Assembly: GCA_963775295.1 (NCBI GenBank)
Contig: CAVZIK010000006.1
Span: 3,162,001 to 3,226,000, forward strand
DNA from: JAMDEO01 sp963775295
Lineage (GTDB): Bacteria; Actinomycetota; Thermoleophilia; RBG-16-64-13
Direction of reading: 5' to 3'
Length of the DNA: 64,000 bases
The translations under genes and the position numbers were made by a program. Below, piece after piece: positions 1 through 8,678 of the stretch. A model generated the notes under the pieces. It did not search any database. It saw only the letters and a list, made by a program, of their open reading frames with translations, and was not told the origin of the DNA. How positions within the stretch are numbered: the first letter of the stretch is position 1; the number at the start of each line of letters is the position of its first letter.

Positions 1-445
1 ATGCCGTCACGACAGCGCAATCCAGATCACCGCTCGTCACCGCCTCTTCGAGTTGAGCGTCATCCCTCTCGATGAGTTCCACACGCACCCGGGGATAGGC
101 CGACAGAAAGGTCGCCAGAACCGGAGTGAGAAGCAGAGCAAAAACGTTCCCCACCGCGCCGAACCGGACGGAACTGGACGCGTTTCCCGCCTGTTCTCGA
201 ACCAGGCTCATCACAGCGTCCGTTCGGCTGACGATCGCCTGAGCGAGAGGAAGCAAGAGCTCCCCGGTAATGGTGCACTCCACGTGACGGCCGTACCGTT
301 CGAACAGTTGGACGCCCAACTCGGTTTCCAGACGCGCGATCTGACGACTCAAGGTGGGCTGCGTCGAATGGACGGTACGCGCCGCCCGGCTAAAACTGCG
401 CGCTTCGGCCACCGCTAAGAAGGATCTGAAAAGGTCCAATTCCAT
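1..445 (-). CDS. LysR-family transcriptional regulator, C-terminus cut by window edge
   Basis: About 148 residues are visible, read leftward off the window edge, so this is a partial gene by position and not a pseudogene. The N-terminus is a classic LysR winged helix-turn-helix: it opens MELDLFRSFLAVAEARSFS and continues with A-A-R-T-V-H-S-T-Q-P-T-L-S-R-Q-I, followed by the LE-x-ELG-x-LFER wing. The start of the effector-binding domain follows (VRFGAVGNVFALLLTP). It is divergent from the CMD-family gene at 663, the usual arrangement for a LysR regulator and its target. A short imperfect palindrome (CTATACGGGATAG, 446-458) touches the start codon and may be an autoregulatory site. The effector cannot be inferred. 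Confidence 0.9.
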   Translation of the reverse strand, partial: MELDLFRSFLAVAEARSFSRAARTVHSTQPTLSRQIARLETELGVQLFERYGRHVECTITGELLLPLAQAIVSRTDAVMSLVREQAGNASSSVRFGAVGNVFALLLTPVLATFLSAYPRVRVELIERDDAQLEEAVTSGDLDCAVVTA

Positions 446-662
446 CTATACGGGATAGTAATACTTTGTCCCAGCCATGAAAAGTTCTCTGGAACGGCCC
501 GTCGGCGGACAGAGTGGCCTATGCTTTGACGACCTTGCGAGACATGACCCCGACGAGAGCACCAAAGAATCACGGCGTCCCCTGAGGAGCCTCCAACCAG
601 AGATCGTCGGTGCCAGCAATCCTACGCATGAATCAGTACGTCACAACGAGAAGGAGCATCCC

Positions 663-1112
663 ATGCCCAGACCAGAAGAAGTGGAAGTCGTCAAGGCAAT
701 GAAAGCCGCCGTTACCGGCGAAGAGATCCTCGCATCGTGGGCGATGCAGCGGCCGGGATATGGCAAACCCGCCGATGACCCCACCCTCGACTTCTGGGTG
801 GATAACAAGGTGGAGATGCTTCACACCTTCGCCCAGAACCAACTCACCCAGCTGCTCGACCGGGGCATCCTCGATCCCAAGACCCGGTACCTGCTACTCG
901 TGGGCATGTACATGATGAACAACCACTGGGAAGGCGTCCTTCCCCAGGCCTGCAATGCCAAAGCCGCCGGCGCCTCCGATGAGGAGATCATGGAAGTGGC
1001 CTTCTGCGCGTGCTACTCCGTGGGCAAAGCCAAGATGCAGGAGAGCGGCGCCTGCCTGGCCAAAGTCTTCGACAGCCCAACCTTCAAGGCCATCAGCCCG
1101 CTGAAGAAGTAG
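663..1112 (+). CDS. Carboxymuconolactone decarboxylase (CMD/AhpD-like) family protein
   Basis: This is a 149-residue all-helical protein. Its centre (GILDPKTRYLLLVGMYMM, then W-E-G-V-L-P-Q-A-C-N-A-K-AAGAS-x-EEI-x-E) fits the CMD fold, whose members are small decarboxylases or thiol peroxidase-like proteins. A Cys in QACNAK and two more in AFCACYS are visible, but the exact AhpD E-x-x-C-x-x-H pattern is not, so chemistry is uncertain. The open frame extends upstream to 477, but the ATG at 663 follows a good GAGAAGGAG ribosome site and fits family length. It is transcribed away from the LysR gene and followed by a large palindrome that probably ends transcription. Confidence 0.8.
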   Translation: MPRPEEVEVVKAMKAAVTGEEILASWAMQRPGYGKPADDPTLDFWVDNKVEMLHTFAQNQLTQLLDRGILDPKTRYLLLVGMYMMNNHWEGVLPQACNAKAAGASDEEIMEVAFCACYSVGKAKMQESGACLAKVFDSPTFKAISPLKK

Positions 1113-1167
1113 GTAAGCGCCACCGACCGCGCGGCCAGCCGGCGAGGTTGGCCTATGTTCGCATCTT

Positions 1168-1206
1168 CCGGCCGGCAGTCCCTTTTGAAAAGGGACTGCC
1201 GGCCGG
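1168..1206. terminator. Perfect 39-bp palindrome, probable terminator of the CMD gene
   Basis: The two 19-base arms (CCGGCCGGCAGTCCCTTTT and its complement) are perfectly complementary around a single central G at 1187. The hairpin lies 56 bases after the CMD stop. There is no long T-run after it, so it may be a structural terminator or a palindromic element left near the decayed transporter downstream. Confidence 0.55.
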
Positions 1207-1380
1207 GGTCCAAGATCCGCTGAATACATCTATGCCCGTCGTCTAGGACCAGGCAATGCCCCGATTCTCCGACTCCGTAGGAACGCCTTAACTTCAGGGG
1301 CGTCCTCTCCACCACCTCTCCCTCGGCTCGTGCCGGCTGACCGGCCGGCACCATCACCGGGACTGCAACCTCCGACATCC

Positions 1381-1817
1381 GCGCCGCCCGACGGCCGAAG
1401 ACCATCTGTTGGCCGCCCAGAGCGAAGAGGTCCGCAAGGATCAGGCCGATGCCCACGAGCTCATGCCGGTCCGGTCGCTCCCCAATTGGATCCAAGAAGC
1501 GACGACGCCGATGACCGGGGTCGCCAGACGTCCGAGTCCGGCGTACCCGCCTGAAGGCGACGGAGACTGTAGAACCAGAGAAACAGCGACAGACCGCATA
1601 CGAGGATAACGTTGCACAGGAGGGTCACTATGTACCATTGTGACCAAGACCAGACTGAATGAATGTCTGAGGTCAAGAACACGATGACCGGCAGCGGGAT
1701 CGAACCGAAGAGCATCTGCCACGCATTCAGCGTGAGAAGATCGACCCGGCGATCGCGAAAGAGCAACTTGGCGGCGATGCCGCTTGCGGCGGAGCAGACT
1801 CCGGCCGCCGCCCTCAT
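1381..1817 (-). pseudogene. Decayed EamA/DMT-family transporter fragment
   Basis: Three successive reading frames together read as the second half of an EamA transporter. Frame one (1817 to about 1535) gives VDLLTLNAWQMLFGS and VTLLCNVILVCGLSLFLWFYS. Frame two gives LATPVIGVVASWIQLG. Frame three gives GERPDRHELVGIGLILAD. The same segments occur in the same order, uninterrupted, in the intact paralogue at 11080-12042 (VDLLSLTAWQMLLGS, LLTPVIGVAAAWIQLGERP). The first half of the gene is missing and at least two frameshifts are needed, so this is a remnant. It may derive from the intact copy or from a common transferred ancestor. Confidence 0.8.
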
Positions 1818-1865
1818 GACGTCAGACCAGCGCCTCGCCTGACAGTTGTCTACTCAGTCCCGCGC

Positions 1866-3254
1866 CTACCCGTCAATCAGGAAACGGGCGTACTCGGCCA
1901 TCCGAGACAGCGCGTACACCGCGCGCTTGGGATCCGGGTAGGCAGCCACGCCCTTCTCGCTCAAGAAGCGGTAGATCTCCGGCTCCGACTCGGGTAGAGC
2001 AAAGACCGAGACCGCCAACGGCTTGCTGATGCTCTTCGCGGCCGCGGCCACGTTCTTAAGACACTCCTGGACCGGGGTCGCTATGACCAGGATCATGTCG
2101 ATGCCCTCGTCTTCGGCCACGATCTCGATGGCTTTCGCGTAGAGACCGGGATCCAGGAGCGAGGCCACCCCGGTGTCGGTGGGATTGCCCACTGAAGTGC
2201 CCACGGCAGGGAGCACCTCGCGAAGGCGCGCGACCGTCCGCTCGGAGAGACGAGGCAGTTCAAGCCCCATGGCCCAGCAGTTGTCGGCGGTGCCAACGCC
2301 TGTGCCGCCCTGTCCCGAGATGATGGAGATCCTGTTGCCTTTGGGCAAGGGCAGATAGTGAAAGGCAACAGCACAGTCGACGACTTCTTCGACGCTCGTG
2401 ACGTTGACGATGCCGGTCTGCTTGAACATGGCGTTCCACACGCTGGCCGAACCGGCGAGCGCCCCCGTGTGCGAAGCGGCGGCCTTCGCCCCCTGCTCAC
2501 TCGCCCCGCCCTTCCACAGAATGATGGGCTTCTTCTGGCCCACCTCGCGGGCCACCTCAAAGAAGCGCCGGCCGTCCTTGACTCCCTCCATGTAGGCCAC
2601 GATGGTCTTGGTCTGCTCATCCTTCCCCAGGTACTCGAGATAGTCTTCAGCGGCCAGATCGGCCTCGTTGCCGCAACTCACGATGCTGCTGAAACGCAGG
2701 CCTTTGGTGGACAGGAACCAGACCAGGTAGTCCACGAACGAGCCGCTCTGAGAGAACCCGCCGACCGTACCGGGATCTGTGGGAACGTGCTTCATAAGTA
2801 CCTGAGGATAGGTAATGACACCAGCCCCGGGGTTGTAGAAGCCCAGGCAGTTCGGGCCTATGACCCGGGTGCCCCCCTCGCGGCCCACGCGTCCGATCTC
2901 GCGCTCGAGTTCCTTGCCTTCGGCGCCCATCTCTCCGAAACCGGAGGCGAAGACGACGACGCCCTTGACCTTGTTCGCGACGCATTCCTTGACCAACGGA
3001 AGGACCGAGTCTGGCGGGGTGAGGAGGATAGCTACGTCCACTTGGGCGGGAACGTCCGTGATGCTGGGATAGGCCTTCATGCCCAGGAGTTCGGACTTGC
3101 GCGGGTTGATGGGATAGAGGTTCTTGCAGCCGGCGTCCCTCATGCCCTCCAGGAACAGGCGCCCGAAGCTGCCCTCTTTGTCGCTGGCGCCCACCAAGGC
3201 GACCGACTCGGCATTGAAGATCTGCGAAAGTTGTTCGACGGTCTGTGACGGCAT
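1866..3254 (-). CDS. Acyl-CoA synthetase (ADP-forming), alpha (CoA-binding/ligase) subunit
   Basis: This 462-residue protein has an N-terminal CoA-binding Rossmann domain (SVALVGASDKEGSFGR near residue 18; PINPRKSELLG; GPNCLGFYNP) and two succinyl-CoA synthetase-like ligase domains. The SHTGALAGS loop carries the predicted phospho-histidine (His262). The enzyme family interconverts acyl-CoA plus ADP and phosphate with free acid plus ATP, allowing substrate-level ATP formation or acid activation. The open frame extends to 3341, but ATG at 3254 begins 4 bases after the beta-subunit stop, fitting translational coupling. The two subunits are separate genes here, while many bacteria fuse them. It is the last gene of the TetR-linked operon. 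Confidence 0.9.
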   Translation of the reverse strand: MPSQTVEQLSQIFNAESVALVGASDKEGSFGRLFLEGMRDAGCKNLYPINPRKSELLGMKAYPSITDVPAQVDVAILLTPPDSVLPLVKECVANKVKGVVVFASGFGEMGAEGKELEREIGRVGREGGTRVIGPNCLGFYNPGAGVITYPQVLMKHVPTDPGTVGGFSQSGSFVDYLVWFLSTKGLRFSSIVSCGNEADLAAEDYLEYLGKDEQTKTIVAYMEGVKDGRRFFEVAREVGQKKPIILWKGGASEQGAKAAASHTGALAGSASVWNAMFKQTGIVNVTSVEEVVDCAVAFHYLPLPKGNRISIISGQGGTGVGTADNCWAMGLELPRLSERTVARLREVLPAVGTSVGNPTDTGVASLLDPGLYAKAIEIVAEDEGIDMILVIATPVQECLKNVAAAAKSISKPLAVSVFALPESEPEIYRFLSEKGVAAYPDPKRAVYALSRMAEYARFLIDG

Positions 3255-3258
3255 GGCG

Positions 3259-3957
3259 CTACGCTCCCAGGATGACGCGGGCATCGACGGCGACGGCCCC
3301 ATCGGGGTAGGCGAAGATGGGGTTGAGGTCCATCTCTGCAACGGCCGGGGTCTTCATCACGAAGTCCGAGACGCGCAGAAGAATGTCCTCGAGGGCGGCG
3401 GTGTCCACGGGATCGGAACCGCGGAAGCCATCCAGGAGACTAGCCGCCCTCAATTCCCTCACGGCCTTGGCCGCGTCCGATTTGGTGAGGGGCGCAATCT
3501 TGAAACTGACGTCCTTGAGCACCTCCACCCACACGCCGCCCAGGCCGAACATTAGAACCGGGCCGAATTGGGGATCCGTCGCCATGCCTATGATCACCTC
3601 CAGCCCCGGGGGGGCCATATTCTGCACGGTAACCCCCTCGATAGCCGCGTCGGGGAACTTGGCCAGGCAGGAGGCCATGATGGCATCGTAGGCTGCCGCA
3701 ACCTCTTCGGCACAACTCAGTCCCACCTTGACGCCGCCGGCGTCGCTCTTGTGCGAGATGTCTGCGGAGGAGACCTTGAGGACGCTCGGGTAACCTATCT
3801 CCCGAGCGAGGTCGACAGCCTGGGTCTTGGAAGTGGCCAGTTCGATGCGGGTGGTCTTTATGCCAAGACTCGACAGCAGGCGCTTGGACTCAAGCTCGGT
3901 GAGAACCCGGCGCGCTTCGCTCCTCGCGTTCTCGATGATCGCGGCGGCACTGTTCAT
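3259..3957 (-). CDS. Acyl-CoA synthetase (ADP-forming), beta (ATP-grasp) subunit
   Basis: The 232-residue protein matches the ATP-grasp subunit of the ADP-forming enzyme. It starts with a helical lead (LTELESKRLLSSLGI), followed by YPSVLKVSSADISHKSDAGG with nucleotide-binding Lys and His residues. FGPVLMFGLGGVWVEVLKD and AEMDLNPIFA near the C-terminus form the Mg-ATP site. It partners the alpha subunit directly downstream. Which acyl-CoA is used cannot be read from sequence. The upstream oxidoreductases suggest that a carboxylic acid made by stepwise oxidation is activated or conserved as ATP here. Confidence 0.9.
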   Translation of the reverse strand: MNSAAAIIENARSEARRVLTELESKRLLSSLGIKTTRIELATSKTQAVDLAREIGYPSVLKVSSADISHKSDAGGVKVGLSCAEEVAAAYDAIMASCLAKFPDAAIEGVTVQNMAPPGLEVIIGMATDPQFGPVLMFGLGGVWVEVLKDVSFKIAPLTKSDAAKAVRELRAASLLDGFRGSDPVDTAALEDILLRVSDFVMKTPAVAEMDLNPIFAYPDGAVAVDARVILGA

Positions 3958-4077
3958 CCCATTCGTTCCTCTCCTCGGAATCAGAGCTGGATAGCGAGTT
4001 TTTCGATACAGAGATGCTGCGCCACGTGAATGGCGTCAGGATGTGGCCTTACTGTGGCAGCACGGACGTTCGCACGG

Positions 4078-5280
4078 TTAGAGCATGCTCAGGCTCGCCT
4101 CTCCTACTTCGCCTGTCTCAGGATCGCGGCTCTCAAACACTATGGTCATCTCCCCGTCGACAGATATCATCACCGGCACCCCGCCCCAATGGTAGGCCGA
4201 GTATGCCGCGGTCGTGCGCGCACCCAACTGGTCGCTCGCCGAGTCATGCATGTGGAGGATGGCGCCAAAAGCCAACACGGAGGAGCGATCGAACAGAACG
4301 GCGCCGTCGAGCGTGGCCAGCTCAAATAGAAGCTTCCTCTGACGCTCGTGCTCGTCCGTCCCTGCCATGTTGATCGTCGCCACTCGCGGCGCCAGCAGGG
4401 CGTGGATGCCCGAGGGCCGGCGGCTGGGGTCGTCCAGCCGGCAGGCACACTCCACGAGATGCTCGACGACCAAGTGGTCAGGATCGAAAACCAGTAGCGC
4501 TCCTCGACGTCGGTAACTGAGATCGAGCGACGTGCGCAAGACGTTTGCGGCCACGTCCTTGCTGCCGAAGATAGCCGATGCCGCATCCGTCAGTCCGTGC
4601 CGATCGTAGATGAACCAGCGGCCTTTGCGGCAGGAGGCCATAAGGCCGCCTTGGTCGAGGACCACGGTATCCCCCGCCTCGGTAATGTGAAAAGACCACT
4701 GGCCCGGGCCGAGAACCGAGACGAACGGGTCGAGAAACTCCGGATTGAACCCCGGGGATGAACTCAGGCACAAGTCTCCGCGCGTGATCTCCCGGTAATC
4801 CAGAAATCTCAGCTGCTTGTCCACCTCCAGAAACACCTGCCCGCTCGTGGCGATGGAATCGAGCCCCTTTTGCAGGGAGACTTCAGTTACGTCCCTCCCC
4901 CCCGTTCCCGAGGAAATAATGAGATTGAGCGTGACCGAGCGGTTTTCCGAGGTGCGAAATTCGAGATTGTCCGCCCAGGCAAAAAGCCTCTCCCACTCCA
5001 CTTCTCCATTGTGTTGACGAAGCCAGGCTATGACCAAGTCTCTCCGAATGCTGGAGAGGTCCCGGATCGTGACAACCTCGGGCATCGAATCCGCCCACTC
5101 TTCCAGGCGGACCTTGATGAACTCGTACAGGGCCGAAAGCTCCGGCGTGTGGACACCGTGGCTCATGAAAGCAAGTTGGTGGCCCCCAACCTCGAGCGAG
5201 TACTCCACCGGCCCTTGGTCCGCGGTATACCAGTGCGGAACGGTATCGGCTATCTGAAGCAGCAACTCTCGCTCGTGCAT
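4078..5280 (-). CDS. DisA-N/diadenylate-cyclase-like domain protein, possibly catalytically altered
   Basis: This is a 400-residue soluble protein. The first 250 residues are not recognised beyond a mixed alpha/beta pattern; they could be one of the sensor modules known to precede DAC domains. Residues about 260-395 resemble the diadenylate cyclase fold: RRGALLVF at the start, LDGAVLFDR with the DGA motif at 325-327, and LGARTTAAYSA where catalytic enzymes have G-T-R-H-R-A-A. A strand pair like V-V-S-E-E-x-G follows as MISVDGEMT. The RHR motif reads RTT, so c-di-AMP synthesis is doubtful and nucleotide sensing is more likely. ATG at 5280 is preceded by GGAGAGG; a longer frame to 5334 lacks such a site. 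The gene lies inside a catabolic operon, an unusual place for this domain. Confidence 0.55.
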   Translation of the reverse strand: MHERELLLQIADTVPHWYTADQGPVEYSLEVGGHQLAFMSHGVHTPELSALYEFIKVRLEEWADSMPEVVTIRDLSSIRRDLVIAWLRQHNGEVEWERLFAWADNLEFRTSENRSVTLNLIISSGTGGRDVTEVSLQKGLDSIATSGQVFLEVDKQLRFLDYREITRGDLCLSSSPGFNPEFLDPFVSVLGPGQWSFHITEAGDTVVLDQGGLMASCRKGRWFIYDRHGLTDAASAIFGSKDVAANVLRTSLDLSYRRRGALLVFDPDHLVVEHLVECACRLDDPSRRPSGIHALLAPRVATINMAGTDEHERQRKLLFELATLDGAVLFDRSSVLAFGAILHMHDSASDQLGARTTAAYSAYHWGGVPVMISVDGEMTIVFESRDPETGEVGEASLSML

Positions 5281-5406
5281 ATCGCCTCTCCTGACCGGTT
5301 GCATTCCCGGTGTGGGCCCCTCGACCACCGCCATCGAGCCACCGTGGCGGCGTGAATTCAGCTAAGAAAGACAGGATACACATTTCGCCGAATATGCGCT
5401 TCTCGT

Positions 5407-6711
5407 TCAGACGGCCAGCCTCTCAGCTACCAGCCGCCTGGCCAAACCCATGAGCATCATCACCGGAGGCATGCCGCACGGCTCTGGAATGACGCTCGAG
5501 TCGCACACGTAGAGGCCGGGGACGCGAGTCTGGAGATCGGCATCGAGCACCCGGCCAATCCGCGCGGTACCGCCCGGGTGAGCGCCTCGGGGAGGGGTGC
5601 TGGCAATAGACTCAGGGGCGCACCCGGCCCGACGTAGGATCCTGCCGGAGATCTCTGCCGCGTGCGCGATCAGAGCCTGTTCTTTCTCTCCGAGAGGCTT
5701 GGACACCGTGCCATCCGGATGGACCGCCCCGGCGAAATCATCCCGAATCTTCGCCATGATGCCGAGGGTGTGCGGAAAATGCCGGAAGTTGGCGACGGCT
5801 TTGGGGCCGCCCATCATGAGTCCGAAGAGGTAAAGCGGCCACGGATCGATGCAGTCGCACATGATGATGCCCTCACTCTGCAGGTCGGTCGTGCCGCAGC
5901 CCATGGGAATGTCAGGGCCGGAGCCCCGCCCGGAGTAAACCCCGTAGGTCAAGATGAGTGGGTCGATGATTACGCCTTGGCCGGCCTCGGGAATACCGGA
6001 GGCCTGCAGAATAGGTGGAGTGCCCAAGCCACCCGCGGCCAGCACGACCGTGTCCGCGGCCACCTCGAACGGTCCGCCCGGGCCCGTGCCTCGCACGCCG
6101 ACGGCGCGGCCACCCTCCGCCAGCACCTCTTTTACCTTCATGCCCGTTTTGAGCCGCGCGCCGGCACCGAGCGCCTCCTCGACGTACTCGCGTGCCGTCC
6201 ATTTCACCCCTTTGCCGGAGCCGGCAAAGAGCTTGCTGCAGCTCGTGCCGCACTTGTCCCAGTGGAAGAAATGCGGCAGTGGGCGCCAGTCGAAGCCCTC
6301 GGCCTGCGCAGCTTTCATAATCGTCTTGGCCCCTTCACCGATAAGGCGATCGGGGACGGGGGCCAACTGGAACTCCCGCTTGATTTCTTCAACGTAAGGG
6401 GCCAGATCGATGCCGTGTAGATCCTTGAGCCAAGCCGGTGGATCAAAGGCGGTGCCCAGAAAGGCGACCGTGCTCCCACCCACAGTGAGTAGACGGACCA
6501 TCTGGGTCCCTTCCACCGAAGCGAGGGTGAAGAAGCGGTCCGCCATGCGGAACATATTGACGTAGCTGCCCATCGGCTTGTGGTAGGCGCCCTGCTCCAG
6601 GACGAGCACGTCGTGGCCGCGGCGCGCGAGTTCACGCGCGACGGTGGCGCCGCCGGCACCGCTGCCGACGACTACGGTCTTGGCCTTCAGGCGCTTAATC
6701 TCGATAGCCAT
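5407..6711 (-). CDS. GMC-family FAD-dependent oxidoreductase
   Basis: The 434-residue protein carries an N-terminal dinucleotide fold (TVVVGSGAGGATVARELARRG, with glycines from residue 16) ending in LVLEQG. The GMC substrate-cap region includes GGSTVAFLGTAFDPP. The C-terminal segment reads AHPGGTARIGRVLDADL then GLYVCDSSVIPEPCGMPP, with the conserved active-site His-Pro and the FAD-binding end. GMC enzymes oxidise alcohols to carbonyls. ATG at 6711 follows GGAGAGG; the open frame to 6849 has no such site. It lies 70 bases downstream of the SDR gene in the same operon, so two alcohol-oxidising enzymes act together. There is no signal peptide, so it is probably cytoplasmic. Confidence 0.85.
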   Translation of the reverse strand: MAIEIKRLKAKTVVVGSGAGGATVARELARRGHDVLVLEQGAYHKPMGSYVNMFRMADRFFTLASVEGTQMVRLLTVGGSTVAFLGTAFDPPAWLKDLHGIDLAPYVEEIKREFQLAPVPDRLIGEGAKTIMKAAQAEGFDWRPLPHFFHWDKCGTSCSKLFAGSGKGVKWTAREYVEEALGAGARLKTGMKVKEVLAEGGRAVGVRGTGPGGPFEVAADTVVLAAGGLGTPPILQASGIPEAGQGVIIDPLILTYGVYSGRGSGPDIPMGCGTTDLQSEGIIMCDCIDPWPLYLFGLMMGGPKAVANFRHFPHTLGIMAKIRDDFAGAVHPDGTVSKPLGEKEQALIAHAAEISGRILRRAGCAPESIASTPPRGAHPGGTARIGRVLDADLQTRVPGLYVCDSSVIPEPCGMPPVMMLMGLARRLVAERLAV

Positions 6712-6781
6712 TGCCTCTCCTTCTTCGCTCTCCGTTCGACAGCTGGTTGAAAACCCTCGCGCACGCGCACTCATGCTATCT

Positions 6782-7597
6782 CTAGCCCCATTTCGCCGCA
6801 AACTCGCCCACCGACGCTGCGAACGCATCGACAAAATGGACTCCTCCATCGATCACGAGCGTCGAGCCGGTCATGAACGAGGAATCATCACTCGCAAGAA
6901 ACACGCAGACACCAGATATCTCTGAAGGAGCCGCTACTCGGCGGAGCGGGACACTCTTGGGCACCCGCGCAAAGACGTCGTCGAGGTCGGTGTCGAGCAT
7001 CTCGGCCATGGGAATGAAGTTGTGCTCGAGCATCTCGGTGCGGACCGGACCCGGACAAACCACGTTGCAACGAACATTGTCCTTGCCGAAGTCGAGAGCG
7101 ACCTGCTTGGTCAGATGGATCAGCCCGGCCTTGGTCGCACAGTAACCGGCTGAACCGGGTACCGCGACCACCCCGGCAAGGGAGGCCACGTTAATGATCG
7201 ATCCTCCGCCAGCTTCGATCATGTGGGGAATCGCGGCCTTCATAGTCAGAAACGGCCCGGTGAGGTTGGTGCTAACCACCTGGCGCCAAACCTCAAGTTT
7301 CATGTCCACGACCGTGTCCGCCGGACAGATACCCGCATTGTTCACGAGCACGTCGAGGCGGCCGTTGATCGCGAGAGCGGCATCCACCATCCGCTGGGGA
7401 GCGCTCTCCTCGCCGACATCCGCGACACAGACCGTGACGCTTCCATCGGGTAGCGATTCTGCCACTTCTTTCAGCACCTCCCGGCGTCGACCCGTGATGC
7501 ACACTCTGGCGCCCTCCGCCACAAAGCGCTCGGCGATCGCTGCGCCGATGCCAGTTCCGCCGCCGGTGACGAGCGCGACCTTACCTTCCAACCGCAT
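6782..7597 (-). CDS. SDR-family NAD(P)-dependent oxidoreductase
   Basis: This classical short-chain dehydrogenase has 271 residues. TGGGTGIG at 11-18 binds the cofactor, NNAG lies near 86, Ser139 is in INVAS, and Tyr152/Lys156 form YCATK. The C-terminal AFLASDDSS-type segment (VFLASDDSSFMTG) and VIDGG fit the 3-oxoacyl reductase-like subgroup. It is 12 bases downstream of the MBL-fold gene. It is clearly a close paralogue of the SDR at 40465-41259, with the catalytic residues at the same positions and an almost identical cofactor loop. The substrate is probably a secondary alcohol or keto compound; specificity is not readable. Confidence 0.9.
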   Translation of the reverse strand: MRLEGKVALVTGGGTGIGAAIAERFVAEGARVCITGRRREVLKEVAESLPDGSVTVCVADVGEESAPQRMVDAALAINGRLDVLVNNAGICPADTVVDMKLEVWRQVVSTNLTGPFLTMKAAIPHMIEAGGGSIINVASLAGVVAVPGSAGYCATKAGLIHLTKQVALDFGKDNVRCNVVCPGPVRTEMLEHNFIPMAEMLDTDLDDVFARVPKSVPLRRVAAPSEISGVCVFLASDDSSFMTGSTLVIDGGVHFVDAFAASVGEFAAKWG

Positions 7598-7609
7598 CTC
7601 TTCCCTCCT

Positions 7610-8536
7610 CTACTCCTTGGGCGGGTCGCCGTCGTAGACGCCGCTTGGATTAAGGAAGATCTTTCCGTATGGACCCGGCAGAGAAAGGAGCCACTCCGGG
7701 GAGCTATGCGGGAAGATCAGCCTGGTCTGCCATTGGATGTTGAAGTCCGCAGCCTTCACGTGCCCGTAGTGCTTGTTGACACCTTCGACGAGTTGAGCGC
7801 CGTTTTTGGCGGTGCTGTATACCTCGTCGTAGACATCCAAATATTTCAGCGACCAATCGACACAATCGGTATAGGTGCGGGAAGTGTCGTCGGCCACTTC
7901 CTCAAGGATGCACAGCTTGGCCTCGTCGTGATGGGCGGGGATGATGATTCGAGGATCGAAGTCCCTCAGCTTGTTGAGCGCGGCCCTCCATTTCGCCCGC
8001 CGCTCGACGTTACTCTCGAGAGTCCACACGTTGCAGTCGTGAAAAGCGACGTCGGTCGCACACACCACTCCGATCGAGGGGACCCAGACCACGGAGTTGT
8101 TGATACTGTCCCCTTCCCAATCGTCCGAAAACAGCAGCTCCTCGCCTTCCAGTTCGAGACGAGGCTCATGCATCGGCATGGGGATCGTGGTCTTGATCGG
8201 TATGTCCAGGCCGAAGCGATCGATGCTCCACAAGTCGAGCTTGTCGATGGAGGTGAAAACCACATCCTTGACGACGCTGGGCAGAGCCACGATCTTCGCC
8301 AAGGGAAACGCATGCTGCAATACCTCCAACCCGAAATGATGATCGGGGTGGAAGTGCGAAACGTAGATATGGGTGAGGTTCTTCCTCATGGGGATGATCT
8401 GGGCGACCATCTTGTGGGCGTCGCTCAGAAGCTGACAGGCGTCGATCAGGATCGCGTCCCGCTCCCCATAGAACAGCGTGGAGTTGCTATTGAAGCCGAG
8501 GTAGCTATGGAGAAACACCCGGTACTTCAGTGACAC
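7610..8536 (-). CDS. MBL-fold metallo-hydrolase
   Basis: The 308-residue protein has the metallo-beta-lactamase metal-binding motif HFHPDHHFG (His61, His63, Asp65, His66). Later ligands are likely in CATDVAFHDC and IIPAHHDEAK. The fold hydrolyses esters, thioesters or lactones, so a role in opening an activated intermediate fits the operon. The GTG start at 8536 follows AAAGGAG; the open frame extends upstream to 8620 without a ribosome site. There is no signal peptide, so it is cytoplasmic. It lies between the binding-protein gene (142 bases upstream) and the SDR (12 bases downstream). The reaction is not assignable more precisely. Confidence 0.85.
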   Translation of the reverse strand: MSLKYRVFLHSYLGFNSNSTLFYGERDAILIDACQLLSDAHKMVAQIIPMRKNLTHIYVSHFHPDHHFGLEVLQHAFPLAKIVALPSVVKDVVFTSIDKLDLWSIDRFGLDIPIKTTIPMPMHEPRLELEGEELLFSDDWEGDSINNSVVWVPSIGVVCATDVAFHDCNVWTLESNVERRAKWRAALNKLRDFDPRIIIPAHHDEAKLCILEEVADDTSRTYTDCVDWSLKYLDVYDEVYSTAKNGAQLVEGVNKHYGHVKAADFNIQWQTRLIFPHSSPEWLLSLPGPYGKIFLNPSGVYDGDPPKE

Positions 8537-8678
8537 GTCAGCTCCTTTCTTGGCGATCGATCGCCATGTTCGACTCTGGTCGTTCGCCTGGCAGGCATCC
8601 AACGCAGCCTCGAGGGGCACACCGGAGGCGAGCGTTTCGCACGCCCCCGGCCGCCCACTGAGTCCACCGCACCTTCAG

